From positions 1 through 64,000 of the forward strand of contig NZ_FOIT01000007.1 of NCBI RefSeq assembly GCF_900110815.1: a stretch of DNA of 64,000 nt. Direction: 5' to 3'. A program made the position numbers and the translations under genes. Positions within the stretch are counted from its first letter, which is position 1. The number at the start of each line of letters is the position of its first letter. Of this stretch, positions 28,751-39,677 are shown one piece after another. The notes under the pieces are model-generated. The model saw only the letters and a program-made list of their open reading frames with translations, was not told the DNA's origin and made no database searches. The DNA comes from Aliicoccus persicus (lineage in GTDB: Bacteria; Bacillota; Bacilli; Staphylococcales; Salinicoccaceae).

Positions 28751-29128
28751 ATGGATAAACAAGTTAGAAATACAACAGAAATTGTACGTTTGGCGAAGCA
28801 GAAATCAAAAAAGACAAGGGAAAAAGTAGACAAAGCGATTTCTAAATTTTCGATTGAAGGTAAAGTTATTAATTTTAATTCAATAGCAAAGGAAGCTAAT
28901 GTTTCTAAATCATGGCTTTATAAGGAACACGATATTAGGCAAAGAATCGAATCCCTTCGTGAGCGTCAAATAACAGCAAATGTAGTCTCAAAACCCAAGA
29001 AAAGTTCTCGTTCGGAGGAAATCCTTATTAAAACCTTAAAAAGAAGAGTAATGGAATTAGAAAAAGAAAATAAAAAATTACAGAACCAAATTCAAAAATT
29101 ATATGGAGATCTGTATAATAAAGAATAA
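28751..29128 (+). CDS. tnpC: Tn554 accessory transposition protein C
   Basis: The 125-residue basic protein has a helix-turn-helix-like part ([21 protein letters not shown], about 40-60) and a C-terminal coiled coil ([20 protein letters not shown]). TnpC of Tn554 affects the efficiency and orientation of transposition. It lies 6 bp after tnpB. Together the three genes form one operon. Length and order equal the Tn554 arrangement. Confidence 0.92.
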
Positions 29129-29282
29129 TTATTAATCTGTAGACAAATTGTGAAAGGATGTACTTAAACGCTAACGGTCAGCTTTATTGAACAGTCATTT
29201 AGGTATATGTCCAATCTAGGGTAAGTAAATTGAGTATCAATATAAAATTTTATATGAACATAATCAGTTACGAGGTGAAATC

Positions 29283-30065
29283 ATGAGCAATTTGATTAAC
29301 GGAAAACTACCAAATCAAGCGATTCAAACATTAAATATCGTAAAAGATTTATTTGGAAGTTCAATAGTTGGAGTATATCTATTTGGTTCAGCAGTAAATG
29401 GTGGTTTACGCATTAACAGCGATGTAGATGTTCTAGTCGTCGTGAATCATAGTTTACCTCAATTAACTCGAAAAAAACTAACAGAAAGACTAATGACTAT
29501 ATCAGGAAAGATTGGAAATACGGATTCTGTTAGACCACTTGAAGTTACGGTTATAAATAGGAGTGAAGTTGTCCCTTGGCAATATCCTCCAAAAAGAGAA
29601 TTTATATACGGTGAGTGGCTCAGGGGTGAATTTGAGAATGGACAAATTCAGGAACCAAGCTATGATCCTGATTTGGCTATTGTTTTAGCACAAGCAAGAA
29701 AGAATAGTATTTCTCTATTTGGTCCTGATTCTTCAAGTATACTTGTCTCCGTACCTTTGACAGATATTCGAAGAGCAATTAAGGATTCTTTGCCAGAACT
29801 AATTGAGGGGATAAAAGGTGATGAGCGTAATGTAATTTTAACCCTAGCTCGAATGTGGCAAACAGTGACTACTGGTGAAATTACCTCGAAAGATGTCGCT
29901 GCAGAATGGGCTATACCTCTTTTACCTAAAGAGCATGTAACTTTACTGGATATAGCTAGAAAAGGCTATCGGGGTGAGTGTGATGATAAGTGGGAAGGAC
30001 TATATTCAAAGGTGAAAGCACTCGTTAAGTATATGAAAAATTCTATAGAAACTTCTCTCAATTAG
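29283..30065 (+). CDS. spc: Spectinomycin 9-adenylyltransferase ANT(9)-Ia
   Basis: The 260-residue protein matches ANT(9)-Ia of Tn554. The nucleotidyltransferase motif is FGSAVNGGLRINSDVDVLVV (about 35-54), with DPDLAIVLAQARKNSISLFG and the C-terminal AadA helical domain (VILTLARMWQTVTTGEITSK). It transfers AMP to the 9-hydroxyl of spectinomycin, giving resistance. GAGGTG precedes the ATG. It is convergent with erm(A) and shares the terminator between them. Confidence 0.96.
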   Translation: MSNLINGKLPNQAIQTLNIVKDLFGSSIVGVYLFGSAVNGGLRINSDVDVLVVVNHSLPQLTRKKLTERLMTISGKIGNTDSVRPLEVTVINRSEVVPWQYPPKREFIYGEWLRGEFENGQIQEPSYDPDLAIVLAQARKNSISLFGPDSSSILVSVPLTDIRRAIKDSLPELIEGIKGDERNVILTLARMWQTVTTGEITSKDVAAEWAIPLLPKEHVTLLDIARKGYRGECDDKWEGLYSKVKALVKYMKNSIETSLN

Positions 30066-30143
30066 GCTAATTTTATTGCAATAACAGGTGCTTACTTTTA
30101 AAACTACTGATTTATTGATAAATATTGAACAATTTTTGGGAAG

Positions 30144-30182
30144 AATAAAGCGTCCTCTTGTGAAATTAGAGAACGCTTTATT
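30144..30182. terminator. Bidirectional terminator between spc and erm(A)
   Basis: AATAAAGCGTCCTC pairs with GAGAACGCTTTATT (one mismatch), with A/T tracts on both sides. Confidence 0.8.
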
Positions 30183-30190
30183 ACTTTAAT

Positions 30191-30922
30191 TTAGTGAAAC
30201 AATTTGTAACTATTGAAAATAGAAAGAAATTGTTCCTTCGATAGTTTATTAATATTAGTGACATTTGCATGCTTCAAAGCCTGTCGGAATTGGTTTTTAG
30301 TGAAAAGATCACGATATTCACGGTTTACCCACTTATAAACAAAAGATCGATACTTTTTGTAGTCCTTCTTTGAAATCAATGGTTGATGTCGTTCAAGAAC
30401 AATCAATACAGAGTCTACACTTGGCTTAGGATGAAAATATAGTGGTGGTACTTTTTTGAGCATTTTTATATCCATCTCCACCATTAATAGTAAACCCAAA
30501 GCTCGTTGCAGATTTTGCAATCTTTTCGCAAATCCCTTCTCAACGATAAGATAGCTATATTTAGCCTGACTTTCAAAGGTAATTCTTTTGACAATATCCG
30601 TACTGATGTTATAAGGAATATTACCAAATATCTTATAGTTTATATGTTTTGGGAAGGAAAATTTTAGAATATCCGTTTGAATCACTTTTATATTCTCAGA
30701 GGGGTTTACCGCTTCTTTAGTCACTTGACATAAGCCTCCATCAATTTCTATAGCAGTAACTGATCGACTCATTTTGACTAGCTCTTTGGTAAAATGTCCT
30801 TTTCCTGATCCGATTTCTATTACGTTGTCTTGTTTACTGATATTCGTGTGATTCAATATTTCTTTTACATGCTTTTTAGAAGTAATAAAATTTTGCGTGT
30901 CTTTAGGGTTTTTCTGGTTCAT
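30191..30922 (-). CDS. ermA: 23S rRNA adenine-N6 methyltransferase Erm(A)
   Basis: It dimethylates A2058 of 23S rRNA, giving macrolide-lincosamide-streptogramin B resistance. The 243-residue protein has the SAM motif [13 protein letters not shown] and the catalytic NIPYN motif, as in Tn554 Erm(A). The correct start is [12 protein letters not shown] at 30922 behind AGAAGGAG; a longer frame to 30955 is an artefact of the fusion. The usual upstream leader peptides and attenuator are absent: hsdR coding sequence is joined directly before the ribosome site. Expression should therefore be constitutive, from whatever transcribes the hsd operon. Inducibility is predicted lost. Confidence 0.96.
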   Translation of the reverse strand: MNQKNPKDTQNFITSKKHVKEILNHTNISKQDNVIEIGSGKGHFTKELVKMSRSVTAIEIDGGLCQVTKEAVNPSENIKVIQTDILKFSFPKHINYKIFGNIPYNISTDIVKRITFESQAKYSYLIVEKGFAKRLQNLQRALGLLLMVEMDIKMLKKVPPLYFHPKPSVDSVLIVLERHQPLISKKDYKKYRSFVYKWVNREYRDLFTKNQFRQALKHANVTNINKLSKEQFLSIFNSYKLFH

Positions 30923-33761
30923 TATAACCTTCTCCTTCTTTCTGAGCTTTATCAATACTTTTAGCCAACTCTATGAGTTCTTCTATTACTTTGGAGGAGT
31001 CGATGGATCTCTTGTTATATTGATTAATCGCATTGTCCAGCATCTCTGAAAATTTCTTAGATTGCGTCGCATTAGTTCGCATTAACGAACGCACTTTACC
31101 TTTTAATAACCGGTCAAGTAACGCCACTGCGACATTTTTCTGTGGTAATGCCTGCACATCTTCTAAAAACTTATCAGATAATATAGAGATGTCAGGGTTT
31201 TCCAACCCTAATGTTTCGTAAATATCTACTATCTCATCAGTAACAACAGACTTAGAAACTAATTGATTCACTTCAGCATCTATCTCTGCCGGCGTTTTAG
31301 TCCGTCCACCCTGTGAAGGGGGAGAAACGAGTTTCACCACACCTGATTTAACGGACTTAAAGAAAGCAATTTCTCTGTTTAAATCTTTGGCTTCTTCCTC
31401 TGTCGCACATAATGCATATGCTCTGGATAATTCAGTTACCGTATCGATAAATAATTTACGATGATCTTTACTAAACTCCAGCACAAAATTTACTGTGTTA
31501 TTAAATGCAGTGTAACGTTCAATACGACTCTCCGATTCATAGTCAGAATAATCATGTTCATAGAACATATCCTGCAATACATCATATTTTGTCAACATTA
31601 ATTCGACAGCGAGTTCTGTATTCACACCTGTCTGCTCTCTATCATCAGCTGTATATTCTTTAAGTGCTTCTTTCAGACTATCTGCAATACCAATATAATC
31701 CACAATCAGTCCACCGGGTTTGTCTTTAAACACCCTGTTAACCCGGGCGATTGCCTGCATTAAGTTATGCCCTTTCATAGGCTTATCAACGTACATGGTA
31801 TGTAATGAAGGTACATCAAAACCTGTGAGCCACATATCTCGAACGATTACGAGTTTCAGTTCATCCTGTTCATCTTTCATACGTTTTTCCAACAAGACTC
31901 GGCGTTGTTTCGGACCAATATGCCTCTGGAAATTCTGTGGATCACTCGATTGTCCAGTCATAACTACTTTTATAACGCCCTTATGGTCATCATCAGAATG
32001 CCAGTCAGGTTTCTGTCTAACAATCTCATCATATAGTTCCACAGCAATACGTCTGCTCATAGCGACAATCATGCCTTTACCAACCATAGCCTGCTGACGT
32101 GTTTCAAAATGCTCAATAATATCTTTTGCGAGTGCCTTTACACGAGGTTCAGACCCAGCTAATGCCTCTATGCGAGACCACTTTGATTTGAGACGATCTT
32201 TTGTAAAATCTTCCTGCCCCTCAGTAATTTCCGCATAATCATCATCAATGCTCAAATCGTTAGGGAGGTTCAAAGGAATGATACGACTTTCATAATAAAT
32301 CTTAACTGTTGAGCCATCTTTGACAGATTGAGTCATATCATAAACGTCTATATAATCACCAAATACCTGCTCCGTATTCTTATCAGTGGAAGCTACCGGT
32401 GTACCAGTAAAACCTACAAAAGAAGCATTAGGTAAGGCATCTCTTAGATACTTTGCATAACCATATTTAACATCTTCACCCTGATCGCCGACTTTTGCAC
32501 TAAAGCCATATTGAGTACGATGTGCTTCGTCAGCCATCACCACTATATTTTTTCTATCAGACAGCCGTCTCATGAAAGACTCACCTTCTTCAGGTGCAAA
32601 CTTCTGCATAGTTGTGAAAATAATCCCGCCTGATTCCACAGAAAGTAATTCAATCAAATCTTTCGTACTTTCAGCTTGTTTAGGCGTTTGTCTGAGTAAC
32701 CCCTTACCACGTCTGCCTTTTGAAATTGAGAATGTGCCAAATAACTGGTTATCTAAATCATTCCTGTCTGTGAGTACAACAATGGTTGGGTTATTCATTT
32801 CTTGTATCAGCTTTCCACTAAAAAACACCATCGTTAAACTCTTACCAGATCCCTGTGTATGCCAGACTACACCTGCTTTACCATCACCCTCTGACGAAGA
32901 TGCCTCAAGTGTACTTTTAACTGCTTTATTAACAGCATAATATTGATGATAAGCCGCGACAATTTTAACTACCTGATCTTCACCAACATCTTGAAACAGG
33001 ATAAAATGTCTGAGCATGTCCAATAGAACATGTTTATTCAACATGCCTGTTATTAGTACTTCGAGACTCGGTATTGCTGAGGTTGCTTCAGTTTCCCCAT
33101 CTTTAGTTCGCCAGTGCATAAACCGATCGTAATTGGCAGTCAGAGAGCCTACCTTCGTATTAAGCCCATCAGAAGTCACCATAAATGCATTATGATTAAA
33201 CAACTGGGGAATTCTCTCTTTATATGTTTGTAACTGATTGTATCCCTGAAGAACACCTACAGATTCATTTGTCGCATTTTTCAGTTCAATGACGACCAAT
33301 GGCAGTCCGTTCACATACAGTACAATGTCCGGTATTCTCTGGTTGTCTCCCTTTTCTACAACAAGCTGTTTCACTGCCAGGAAATCATTGTTTCCCGGGT
33401 TATTAAAATCAAAAACTTTAACGATATCTCTTAGTGTTTTACCATCTTCATTATAGTGTTCAACTTCAATGCCATTTGTCATATATTCATGATAGATTCT
33501 ATTGTTTTCAATGAGACTTGGTGATTGTTCAATCGTCAATAAATGAGCAGCTTGTTTGATCGCTTCATATGCCACATCGGGATTAATTGATTGCAGTGCT
33601 GATTCTAGACGTTGCCCGAGTATGACATCTTCATAGCTATCTCTCTCAGATGCAATACCGATATGACTAATATCATTTCCATGTTTTATTTCGTATCCTA
33701 GATTCTCTAGCCATTCTAGTGATAGTTGCTCAAGATCATCTTCATTGAAGAAGCTCTTCAT
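30903..33761 (-). CDS. hsdR: Type I restriction enzyme HsdR, 3' end replaced by erm(A) sequence
   Basis: HsdR is the ATP-driven translocating nuclease of a type I system. Seen are the N-terminal nuclease ([19 protein letters not shown]), Walker [29 protein letters not shown] and the helicase part [19 protein letters not shown]-like WLTGFDVP region. The protein has 952 residues, shorter than the usual ~1030. Its last residues YNEPEKP come from the start of erm(A) in another frame, so the normal C-terminal helical domain that binds the methylase core is lost. Motor and nuclease remain, but assembly into the complex may be impaired. It overlaps hsdS by 20 bp. Confidence 0.92.
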   Translation of the reverse strand: MKSFFNEDDLEQLSLEWLENLGYEIKHGNDISHIGIASERDSYEDVILGQRLESALQSINPDVAYEAIKQAAHLLTIEQSPSLIENNRIYHEYMTNGIEVEHYNEDGKTLRDIVKVFDFNNPGNNDFLAVKQLVVEKGDNQRIPDIVLYVNGLPLVVIELKNATNESVGVLQGYNQLQTYKERIPQLFNHNAFMVTSDGLNTKVGSLTANYDRFMHWRTKDGETEATSAIPSLEVLITGMLNKHVLLDMLRHFILFQDVGEDQVVKIVAAYHQYYAVNKAVKSTLEASSSEGDGKAGVVWHTQGSGKSLTMVFFSGKLIQEMNNPTIVVLTDRNDLDNQLFGTFSISKGRRGKGLLRQTPKQAESTKDLIELLSVESGGIIFTTMQKFAPEEGESFMRRLSDRKNIVVMADEAHRTQYGFSAKVGDQGEDVKYGYAKYLRDALPNASFVGFTGTPVASTDKNTEQVFGDYIDVYDMTQSVKDGSTVKIYYESRIIPLNLPNDLSIDDDYAEITEGQEDFTKDRLKSKWSRIEALAGSEPRVKALAKDIIEHFETRQQAMVGKGMIVAMSRRIAVELYDEIVRQKPDWHSDDDHKGVIKVVMTGQSSDPQNFQRHIGPKQRRVLLEKRMKDEQDELKLVIVRDMWLTGFDVPSLHTMYVDKPMKGHNLMQAIARVNRVFKDKPGGLIVDYIGIADSLKEALKEYTADDREQTGVNTELAVELMLTKYDVLQDMFYEHDYSDYESESRIERYTAFNNTVNFVLEFSKDHRKLFIDTVTELSRAYALCATEEEAKDLNREIAFFKSVKSGVVKLVSPPSQGGRTKTPAEIDAEVNQLVSKSVVTDEIVDIYETLGLENPDISILSDKFLEDVQALPQKNVAVALLDRLLKGKVRSLMRTNATQSKKFSEMLDNAINQYNKRSIDSSKVIEELIELAKSIDKAQKEGEGYNEPEKP

Positions 33762-34977
33762 AATCGTTCACCTCCGAATCATCTGGTAATTCGATTTCTC
33801 CTGACATTAGTATTGGTAGTAGAGTATCTCTTAGATTAACCAATTTATGATTCTCGCTTTTTAACTTTTGAATAAAGTCTAAATGTGTCTTTAGAGGTTG
33901 CATTAGTCTTGTTAAATCACTCTCGGAAGGAATAACAACCTCAGAGTTCCTTAAGTCTGTTTTATTAAATTTCATCTGCACTGACCCAGAAGTAATAGAA
34001 ACGATTAAAGATTTGCCTTCTTGACTATTAAAATATAGATAGATATATTCATTTAAATATCTTACTTTAGAGGTAACGAAAATTTGGTTATTCCCTAGCA
34101 CCATCGGCACACCCAAATTTGGTATCCTGTGAACGGTTCCTACATCACCTACATTAGATATAACGACCTCACCGCCAAATAATTTAGATTTCTTTAAGAA
34201 GTTATAGGTCTCCTTAGTAACATATTTTATGTCTTTTTGAAGATCATGTTTGAGGTCTATATTTCTTGCAAATATTGCATAATTGTCTTTAAGAGTATCA
34301 GAGAAATGAACATTGTCCTTTAAACTCTTAAAGCTCCCATTCGCAACATGATCCGATATAATACAATCTACGTCTTGCAACTTTTGTGTAGACCAGTACT
34401 CTGGTACCTGTTGAGAGAATTCAGTAGAAAAATTTCCTCCACTTGATTTATATGGATTCCCGTTTTCATCAGGGAACTCAAAATCCACAAACCACCTTTT
34501 GAATAGTGTTTGTGATAGCTCCTCGAGGTTTGCGATTATACTATTATTGACTTCTATTTTTTCATCGAAATAATTTAAAACTTTAGCTATTCTTTTTTGA
34601 ACAATTAAAGGAGGTAAAACTACTTTTATTTTGTTAAGAGTTTCCGTTCTTAGACTTGGAATGGTAGTGCCCTCGTTATAATACGTAAAATCAATTGTAC
34701 TTAGCCTATAATATAAGTACTTTGGATCTGCAAGATTTTCATTAATTTCAGTATAGAACAATGTGTCAATTGTCCAAAAAGGCTCATCTATGAATTTTAT
34801 CCTTTCTATGCTACCTTTTCTCCCTATCAATATACTAGGTTTATCGTAAAGGTATTCATCTGCGTAATCCATTATCCCTCCAGTGCCGAGTATGGGGTAT
34901 CGACCTTTAGGATTTCTTACTTTTTTTTGATTTTTACCGTACTTTATATTTACTAACTCGCCTAAACTATACTCCAT
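33742..34977 (-). CDS. hsdS: Type I restriction-modification specificity subunit HsdS
   Basis: HsdS recognises a bipartite DNA target through two target recognition domains. The 411-residue protein shows TRD1 (about 1-125, starting [17 protein letters not shown]), the conserved helix with [20 protein letters not shown] (about 126-145) and [24 protein letters not shown]2 (about 195-360, starting with WSTQKLQDV) and the closing helix with [18 protein letters not shown]. Both halves are full, so specificity should be intact. It overlaps hsdM by 11 bp and hsdR by 20 bp. The recognised sequence cannot be predicted. Confidence 0.93.
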   Translation of the reverse strand: MEYSLGELVNIKYGKNQKKVRNPKGRYPILGTGGIMDYADEYLYDKPSILIGRKGSIERIKFIDEPFWTIDTLFYTEINENLADPKYLYYRLSTIDFTYYNEGTTIPSLRTETLNKIKVVLPPLIVQKRIAKVLNYFDEKIEVNNSIIANLEELSQTLFKRWFVDFEFPDENGNPYKSSGGNFSTEFSQQVPEYWSTQKLQDVDCIISDHVANGSFKSLKDNVHFSDTLKDNYAIFARNIDLKHDLQKDIKYVTKETYNFLKKSKLFGGEVVISNVGDVGTVHRIPNLGVPMVLGNNQIFVTSKVRYLNEYIYLYFNSQEGKSLIVSITSGSVQMKFNKTDLRNSEVVIPSESDLTRLMQPLKTHLDFIQKLKSENHKLVNLRDTLLPILMSGEIELPDDSEVNDYEELLQ

Positions 34978-36481
34978 AACCTAATCCCTCCAATGACTTT
35001 CGGATTTTATCCTCTAGCTCCTTGGATTTGGCAAACTGCTCACTTAAATCGGATGTAATACGCTCCATCTTCTGCTCAAATGGTTCATCATCTTCTTCCA
35101 TATCTGCCAATTCAACATATCTACCTGGAGTAAGAACATACTCATGCTCCCGAACTTCATCAAGAGTTGCTACTTTGCAGAAACCTTTAACATCTTCATA
35201 CTTATCATCGCTTGTACCTCTCCAAGCGTGGAAAGTGTTTGAGACTTTCTTAATGTCTTCGTCGGAAAACTCTTTGAGAGTCCTCGTTACCATATGACCA
35301 ATATTTCTCGCATCAATAAACAGAATCTCGTTTTTGCGTTCGTTCTTACCATTCTTTTCTTTATTTTTAGTTATAAACCACAGACACACTGGAATCTGTG
35401 TAGAATAGAATAACTGACCTGGTAATGTGACTATACATTCGACAAGGTCTTCTTCAATTAGATTCTTCCTGATTTCCAATTCAGCAGTTGTACTTGTTGA
35501 CATAGATCCGTTTGCCAGTACAAACCCAGCAGTTCCACTAGGTGCTAATTTTGACACCATGTGTTGAATCCAAGCGTAGTTCGCATTACTTTTCGGAGGA
35601 ATACCATACTTCCAGCGATAATCATCCAACACACGTTCTTGCCCCCACTCATCCGCATTAAATGGTGGATTAGCGAGAATAAAGTCAGCTTTCAATCCTT
35701 TGTGTTGATCATTGTGAAAAGTATCTGCGTGAGTTTTACCAAGGTTATTATCTATACCTCTAATTGCTAAATTCATCTTTGCAAGCTTCCATGTGGTTAG
35801 ATTGTACTCTTGACCATATATCGCAATATCCCCTAGCTGTCCTTGATGATTTTCAACAAACCTCTCGCTCTGTACAAACATCCCACCCGATCCACAGCAT
35901 GGGTCGTACACTCTCCCTTGATATGGTTCAATCATTTCAACTAATAGTTTAACGATAGAGGAAGCTGTATAGAACTCTCCTGCGTTCTTTCCTTCCGCGC
36001 TCGCAAATTTCGCAATGAAGTACTCATATACTCTCCCTAATACATCCTGTCTTTGACTCTCTTTATCTCCTACTTTGAATGTGAAGATATCGATGATACC
36101 ACCGAGTTTTGACTTGTCTAATCCTGGACGTGAGAAATCTTTAGGCAACACGCCTTTTAAAGAGTCATTCTCAGCCTCAATCGCTATCATAGCCTTGTCA
36201 ATAATCTGACCGATCTCTGGTTTCTTAGAATTATTATTTATGTATGACCAACGTGCCTCTTTAGGTACCCAGAATATATTCTCTGCCATATACTCATCTT
36301 TGTCTTCCTCATCTGAATATTCGTCTTGGACAAGTTCTGCATGCTTCTCTTCAAATGAATCTGAAACATATTTTAAAAATATCAATCCCAGAACTACACT
36401 CTTGTATTCTGATGCATCCATGCTTCCTCTTAATTTGTCCGCAGCCTGCCAGAGCTTTTCCTCGAATCCTATACTTGCCAT
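34967..36481 (-). CDS. hsdM: Type I restriction-modification DNA methyltransferase HsdM
   Basis: The 504-residue adenine-N6 methyltransferase has the N-terminal HsdM helical domain ([32 protein letters not shown]), the SAM motif [12 protein letters not shown] (about 190-202) and the catalytic [12 protein letters not shown] (NPPF). It methylates the host target with HsdS, and restricts with HsdR. It is the first gene of the minus-strand hsdM-hsdS-hsdR operon, preceded by a weak GGGAG site; the promoter lies somewhere in 36490-36600. Methylation is expected to work even though hsdR is damaged. Confidence 0.95.
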   Translation of the reverse strand: MASIGFEEKLWQAADKLRGSMDASEYKSVVLGLIFLKYVSDSFEEKHAELVQDEYSDEEDKDEYMAENIFWVPKEARWSYINNNSKKPEIGQIIDKAMIAIEAENDSLKGVLPKDFSRPGLDKSKLGGIIDIFTFKVGDKESQRQDVLGRVYEYFIAKFASAEGKNAGEFYTASSIVKLLVEMIEPYQGRVYDPCCGSGGMFVQSERFVENHQGQLGDIAIYGQEYNLTTWKLAKMNLAIRGIDNNLGKTHADTFHNDQHKGLKADFILANPPFNADEWGQERVLDDYRWKYGIPPKSNANYAWIQHMVSKLAPSGTAGFVLANGSMSTSTTAELEIRKNLIEEDLVECIVTLPGQLFYSTQIPVCLWFITKNKEKNGKNERKNEILFIDARNIGHMVTRTLKEFSDEDIKKVSNTFHAWRGTSDDKYEDVKGFCKVATLDEVREHEYVLTPGRYVELADMEEDDEPFEQKMERITSDLSEQFAKSKELEDKIRKSLEGLGYGV

Positions 36482-36727
36482 AATCTATCTCTCCCTAATA
36501 TAAATAATCGCTTTATCTTATATAATTCTATTGTAACAAATTGTATATGTTCTATATATATAAGAAAATCTTCATATAATTACCCCACAGCAATATTGAA
36601 ACAAAGTGACAACAATTATTGATACTAGTGTCAACACGTAACGTATAAATAACATCGCAGTGCGTGGATGGTATAGTCATTGATAGACTATTTCATACAA
36701 TATAAAGGAAGTTCTCATGTGGAAATG

Positions 36728-36781
36728 TTGTGACTTTGAACTTTAATTTGCACTAATTTTAAGAGTTATCTTGCACAATAT
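36728..36781 (+). repeat. Solitary copy of the mer-cad transposon end
   Basis: TTGTGACTTT then CTTTAATTTGCAC and a second TTGCAC 23 bp on match the two ends of the island B transposon (47942 and 55407). The orientation is that of a left end facing the arsR gene. No matching right end was found between here and 47600. It lies in the 36490-36890 gap, which otherwise shows nothing I can name. Confidence 0.6.
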
Positions 36782-36894
36782 AATGAAAATATATATTTTA
36801 CATTTAACTTAGATATTAAACTTGATTTTCTATGTATAAAATATTATGATTAATACATTAAAAAAAATTGATATAATCAAAGAAGGTGAATGAA

Positions 36895-37215
36895 ATGAAG
36901 TTAATAGATAATATAAATGAATTGAGTGAAGATATGACACTTGAATTCTATGAGCAGATGTTCAGTGCTTTGGCAGATAAAACACGTTTAAAAATTGTTA
37001 ATGAGATTAGTAAGAGTCTTGACAAGAGTCTCTGTGTCTGTGATCTTGAAGAAGTACTAGATTTAAAGCAATCTAAAATTTCTTATCATCTTAAAAAACT
37101 GGCGGATGCAAATATTCTTATTACAGAAAAGCATGGAACATGGAATTATTACAGTATAAATGAAAAACAAATACAAGTTGTTCTATCAGAAGATACTTGT
37201 TGTAGAATTCTATAA
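36895..37215 (+). CDS. arsR: ArsR-family repressor (first copy)
   Basis: The 106-residue winged-helix repressor has the metal site LCVCDLEEVL (Cys-x-Cys in the α3 helix) typical of As(III)/Sb(III) ArsR, the recognition helix KQSKISYHLKKL, and a C-terminal Cys-Cys (EDTCCRIL). The ATG at 36895 is 7-8 bp after AGAAGG; the earlier GTG overlaps that site. It precedes the ArsP-like permease by 79 bp and probably represses both. A second ArsR gene lies in the opposite operon. Confidence 0.9.
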   Translation: MKLIDNINELSEDMTLEFYEQMFSALADKTRLKIVNEISKSLDKSLCVCDLEEVLDLKQSKISYHLKKLADANILITEKHGTWNYYSINEKQIQVVLSEDTCCRIL

Positions 37216-37294
37216 TGAGTATCTTTTTTTATAGCTAATACATCAAATATTTTTGATTTATAAAACGGATTTAATTAAGTGAGGCGCGTTATCG

Positions 37295-38179
37295 ATGTCA
37301 GATTCAATACTGGAATTTATAAAAACATTTTTTATTTTATTTTTTGAACTGCTTGCCCTGTTTATTGTAATTAGTTTTATTGTCAGTCTGATTCAACAAA
37401 CTGTATCGGAAGAGAAAGTAAGAAGTGTCTTAAATCGTCCCAATAAAGGGGTCAATTATATTTTAGCGACTCTCTTCGGTGCAATTACACCATTTTGTTC
37501 GTGTTCAACCATCCCGATTCTAGCAGGTCTTCTGAACTCAAAAGTTCCTTTTGGACCGTCAATGAGTTTTTTGATGACTTCACCATTAATGAATCCAGTG
37601 ATGATCTTTGCGTTATGGATTCTGCTAGGCTGGAAGGTAGCTGTCGTTTATTTTATAGTTATTGGTATCTTTAGTGTCCTTGTCGGAGTCATATTCTCCC
37701 GTCTTAATTTAGAAGAAACCTATAAAGGTGTAACAATTAAAGGCGAAGGATTTTTTGCTGATGCTAAAGGGTCTAAAGTGAAACAAGCATTAAACGATGC
37801 ATGGGCATTTTTATATCCTTTACTCCCCTATCTGTTTATCGGTGTATTCATTGGTGCATTCATCTATGGTTTTGTACCGGAAGAATTTGTGACACGTTAT
37901 GCAAGTGGAGATGGTTTCATATCCGTGGCGATTGCATCCGTGTTAGGTATACCGATGTACATTCGCCCTGAAACAATGATTCCTATCGCAGATGCGCTTG
38001 TGACTAAAGGAATGGCTATCGGTACAGTCATTGCTTTGATTATCGGTGGCGCAGGCGCCAGCATTCCCGAGCTTGCGTTATTATCCAAACTATTTAAAAA
38101 GAAATTTTTAGTCGCTTTTATAACAGCGATTCTGGTGGTTGCGATTAGCGCAGGAATGATTCTTAATATAGTTATTTAA
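37295..38179 (+). CDS. arsP: ArsP-like permease (DUF318 family)
   Basis: The 294-residue protein has about eight membrane segments and the conserved ITPFCSCSTIPILAGLL motif (about 65-81) with a Cys pair and Cys-Ser, followed by FLMTSPLMNPV, hallmarks of the permease family that includes ArsP, an exporter of trivalent organoarsenicals. A second repeat has GIPMYIRPETMIP and GGAGASIPEL. The ars setting supports an arsenical exporter, but related YraQ-type permeases have other substrates. GAGGCG lies before ATG 37295. It is followed by a tiny Cys-Cys gene. Confidence 0.8.
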   Translation: MSDSILEFIKTFFILFFELLALFIVISFIVSLIQQTVSEEKVRSVLNRPNKGVNYILATLFGAITPFCSCSTIPILAGLLNSKVPFGPSMSFLMTSPLMNPVMIFALWILLGWKVAVVYFIVIGIFSVLVGVIFSRLNLEETYKGVTIKGEGFFADAKGSKVKQALNDAWAFLYPLLPYLFIGVFIGAFIYGFVPEEFVTRYASGDGFISVAIASVLGIPMYIRPETMIPIADALVTKGMAIGTVIALIIGGAGASIPELALLSKLFKKKFLVAFITAILVVAISAGMILNIVI

Positions 38180-38214
38180 GATACAGACTTATAATAAAAA
38201 AAGGAGGTGGGAAA

Positions 38215-38334
38215 ATGAGTGTGAAAGATTTTGTTAATAAATTAAAGCCTAAAGCACAAAACTGTTGTTCAGTTGAAATTGAAGAAAAAAAACCAGATGA
38301 AAAATCTAATAATGATTCTAAGAAAGAAAAATAG
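38215..38334 (+). CDS. Small vicinal-cysteine peptide of the ars cluster
   Basis: A 39-codon frame follows a perfect AAGGAGGTG site 35 bp after the permease gene. The product begins MSVKDFVNKLKPKAQNCCSV and ends in a Lys/Glu/Asp-rich tail. Adjacent cysteines (17, 18) could bind As(III), as the vicinal cysteines of ArsD do. It ends just before the bidirectional terminator, so it is the last gene of arsR-arsP-peptide. No named family is known to me; the metal-binding role is inference. Confidence 0.65.
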   Translation: MSVKDFVNKLKPKAQNCCSVEIEEKKPDEKSNNDSKKEK

Positions 38335-38341
38335 TTAAAAT

Positions 38342-38378
38342 AAAAAATCGTGTCGCTTGATAAGCGCACGATTTTTTA
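38342..38378. terminator. Bidirectional terminator between the convergent ars operons
   Basis: AAAAATCGTGTCGCTT pairs with AAGCGCACGATTTTTT around a GAT loop. It serves both the plus-strand arsR-arsP unit and the minus-strand arsD-arsB unit. Confidence 0.92.
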
Positions 38379-38387
38379 TTAAATTAT

Positions 38388-39677
38388 TTAATACATTAAT
38401 AAGGTTAAATAGAGCCCTAATAATGTAATAAAAAGTACAGGTGGAGTAATAATGATACCTATTTTAAAATAGGTTCCCCAAGAAATTTTCATATCTTTTT
38501 TAGCTAGGACATGCAGCCATAACAGTGTGGCAAGTGACCCAATAGGTGTAATTTTCGGCCCTAAATCTGAACCGATGACATTTGCATAAATCATTCCGTC
38601 TTGAATCAGTTTCGTCACATTTGCATGATCAATTGCAATGGCATTAATCATTACAGTAGGCATATTGTTCATTACTGAAGAGAGAATAGCCGCAATAAAG
38701 CCCACCCCCATAACTGAAGCGAACAATCCATATTCAGCAATATCGACTAACACGCTTGCTAAAGTATCAGTTAGACCGACATTTCTCAGTCCAAAGACAA
38801 CAACATACATACCGAGCGAGAATAAAACGATATTCCATGGTGCACCTTTAATGACTGGATTTGTATTAACAGCGGGAGAACGTTTTGCAAGTATTAAGAA
38901 GATGATTGCAATACCGCCTGCAATAAATGACACAGGCACGTTAATAAATTCGCTGATTAAATAACCAATGAGTAACATTAAAAGCGCAACCCAAGAATAT
39001 TTAAACATCTTTTGATCTTTAATCGCAGATGCAGGTGCTTTTAACTGGGATTGGTCAATTGTTTTAGGAATTGATTTTCTGAATAATAACCAAAGGACAA
39101 GAATACTTGCAATTAATGAGAAAATATTCGGGATAATCATCCGGCTTAAATATTCTAAAAATCCAATATTAAAGTAATCAGCTGATACAATATTCACTAA
39201 ATTGCTGACGACCAATGGTAGTGATGTGGTATCAGCGATAAATCCAGTTGCAATTACAAAAGGAAAAATGACCTTTTCTTCTAGTTTTAAATTTCTACCC
39301 ATAGCAAGAACAATTGGGGTAAGTATCAGTGCCGCCCCATCGTTTGCAAAAAATGCTGCGATAATAGAACCTAATATTGCGATATATATAAACATTTTCA
39401 AGCCATTTCCATTTGAAGCCTTAACCATATGTATGGCAGACCATTCGAAAAATCCAATTTCATCAAGTATCAATGAAATAAGAATGACTGCCACAAAAGT
39501 TAATGTCGCGTTCCAAACAATGCCAGTTACTTCTATTACATCACCGAATGAAACGACACCGGTGATGATAGCAAGCAATGCCCCAATCATTGCAGTAATA
39601 CCTATATCTAAATTTCTAGGCTGCCATATAACAAATATCAATGTAATTAAAAATATACTTAGTGCAAGTATCGTCAT
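38388..39677 (-). CDS. arsB: Arsenite efflux pump ArsB
   Basis: The 429-residue membrane protein has about 12 hydrophobic segments and ArsB-type sequence ([67 protein letters not shown]). It exports arsenite or antimonite and can work alone or with the ArsA ATPase, which is also encoded here. The ATG overlaps the stop of the ArsR gene (TAATG). It is the last gene of the minus-strand ars operon. Confidence 0.95.
   Translation of the reverse strand: MTILALSIFLITLIFVIWQPRNLDIGITAMIGALLAIITGVVSFGDVIEVTGIVWNATLTFVAVILISLILDEIGFFEWSAIHMVKASNGNGLKMFIYIAILGSIIAAFFANDGAALILTPIVLAMGRNLKLEEKVIFPFVIATGFIADTTSLPLVVSNLVNIVSADYFNIGFLEYLSRMIIPNIFSLIASILVLWLLFRKSIPKTIDQSQLKAPASAIKDQKMFKYSWVALLMLLIGYLISEFINVPVSFIAGGIAIIFLILAKRSPAVNTNPVIKGAPWNIVLFSLGMYVVVFGLRNVGLTDTLASVLVDIAEYGLFASVMGVGFIAAILSSVMNNMPTVMINAIAIDHANVTKLIQDGMIYANVIGSDLGPKITPIGSLATLLWLHVLAKKDMKISWGTYFKIGIIITPPVLFITLLGLYLTLLMY

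Larger units (their letters stand above)
25628..30940. mobile_element. Tn554-like transposon lacking its right end
   Basis: Gene order tnpA, tnpB, tnpC, spc and convergent erm(A) is that of Tn554. The left end abuts radC at GGC/GTA (25627/25628). The right end is missing: the DNA upstream of erm(A), which in Tn554 holds the leader/attenuator and the terminus, is replaced by the 3' part of hsdR from about 30923-30940 on. So a deletion or recombination joined the transposon to the restriction operon and removed the rest of radC. It can probably no longer transpose. Confidence 0.88.

Noticed and set aside
30923-30955. N-terminal extension of Erm(A) ([11 protein letters not shown])
   Set aside because: These codons come from hsdR DNA upstream of the joint. 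The true start with AGAAGGAG is MNQKNPK at 30922.
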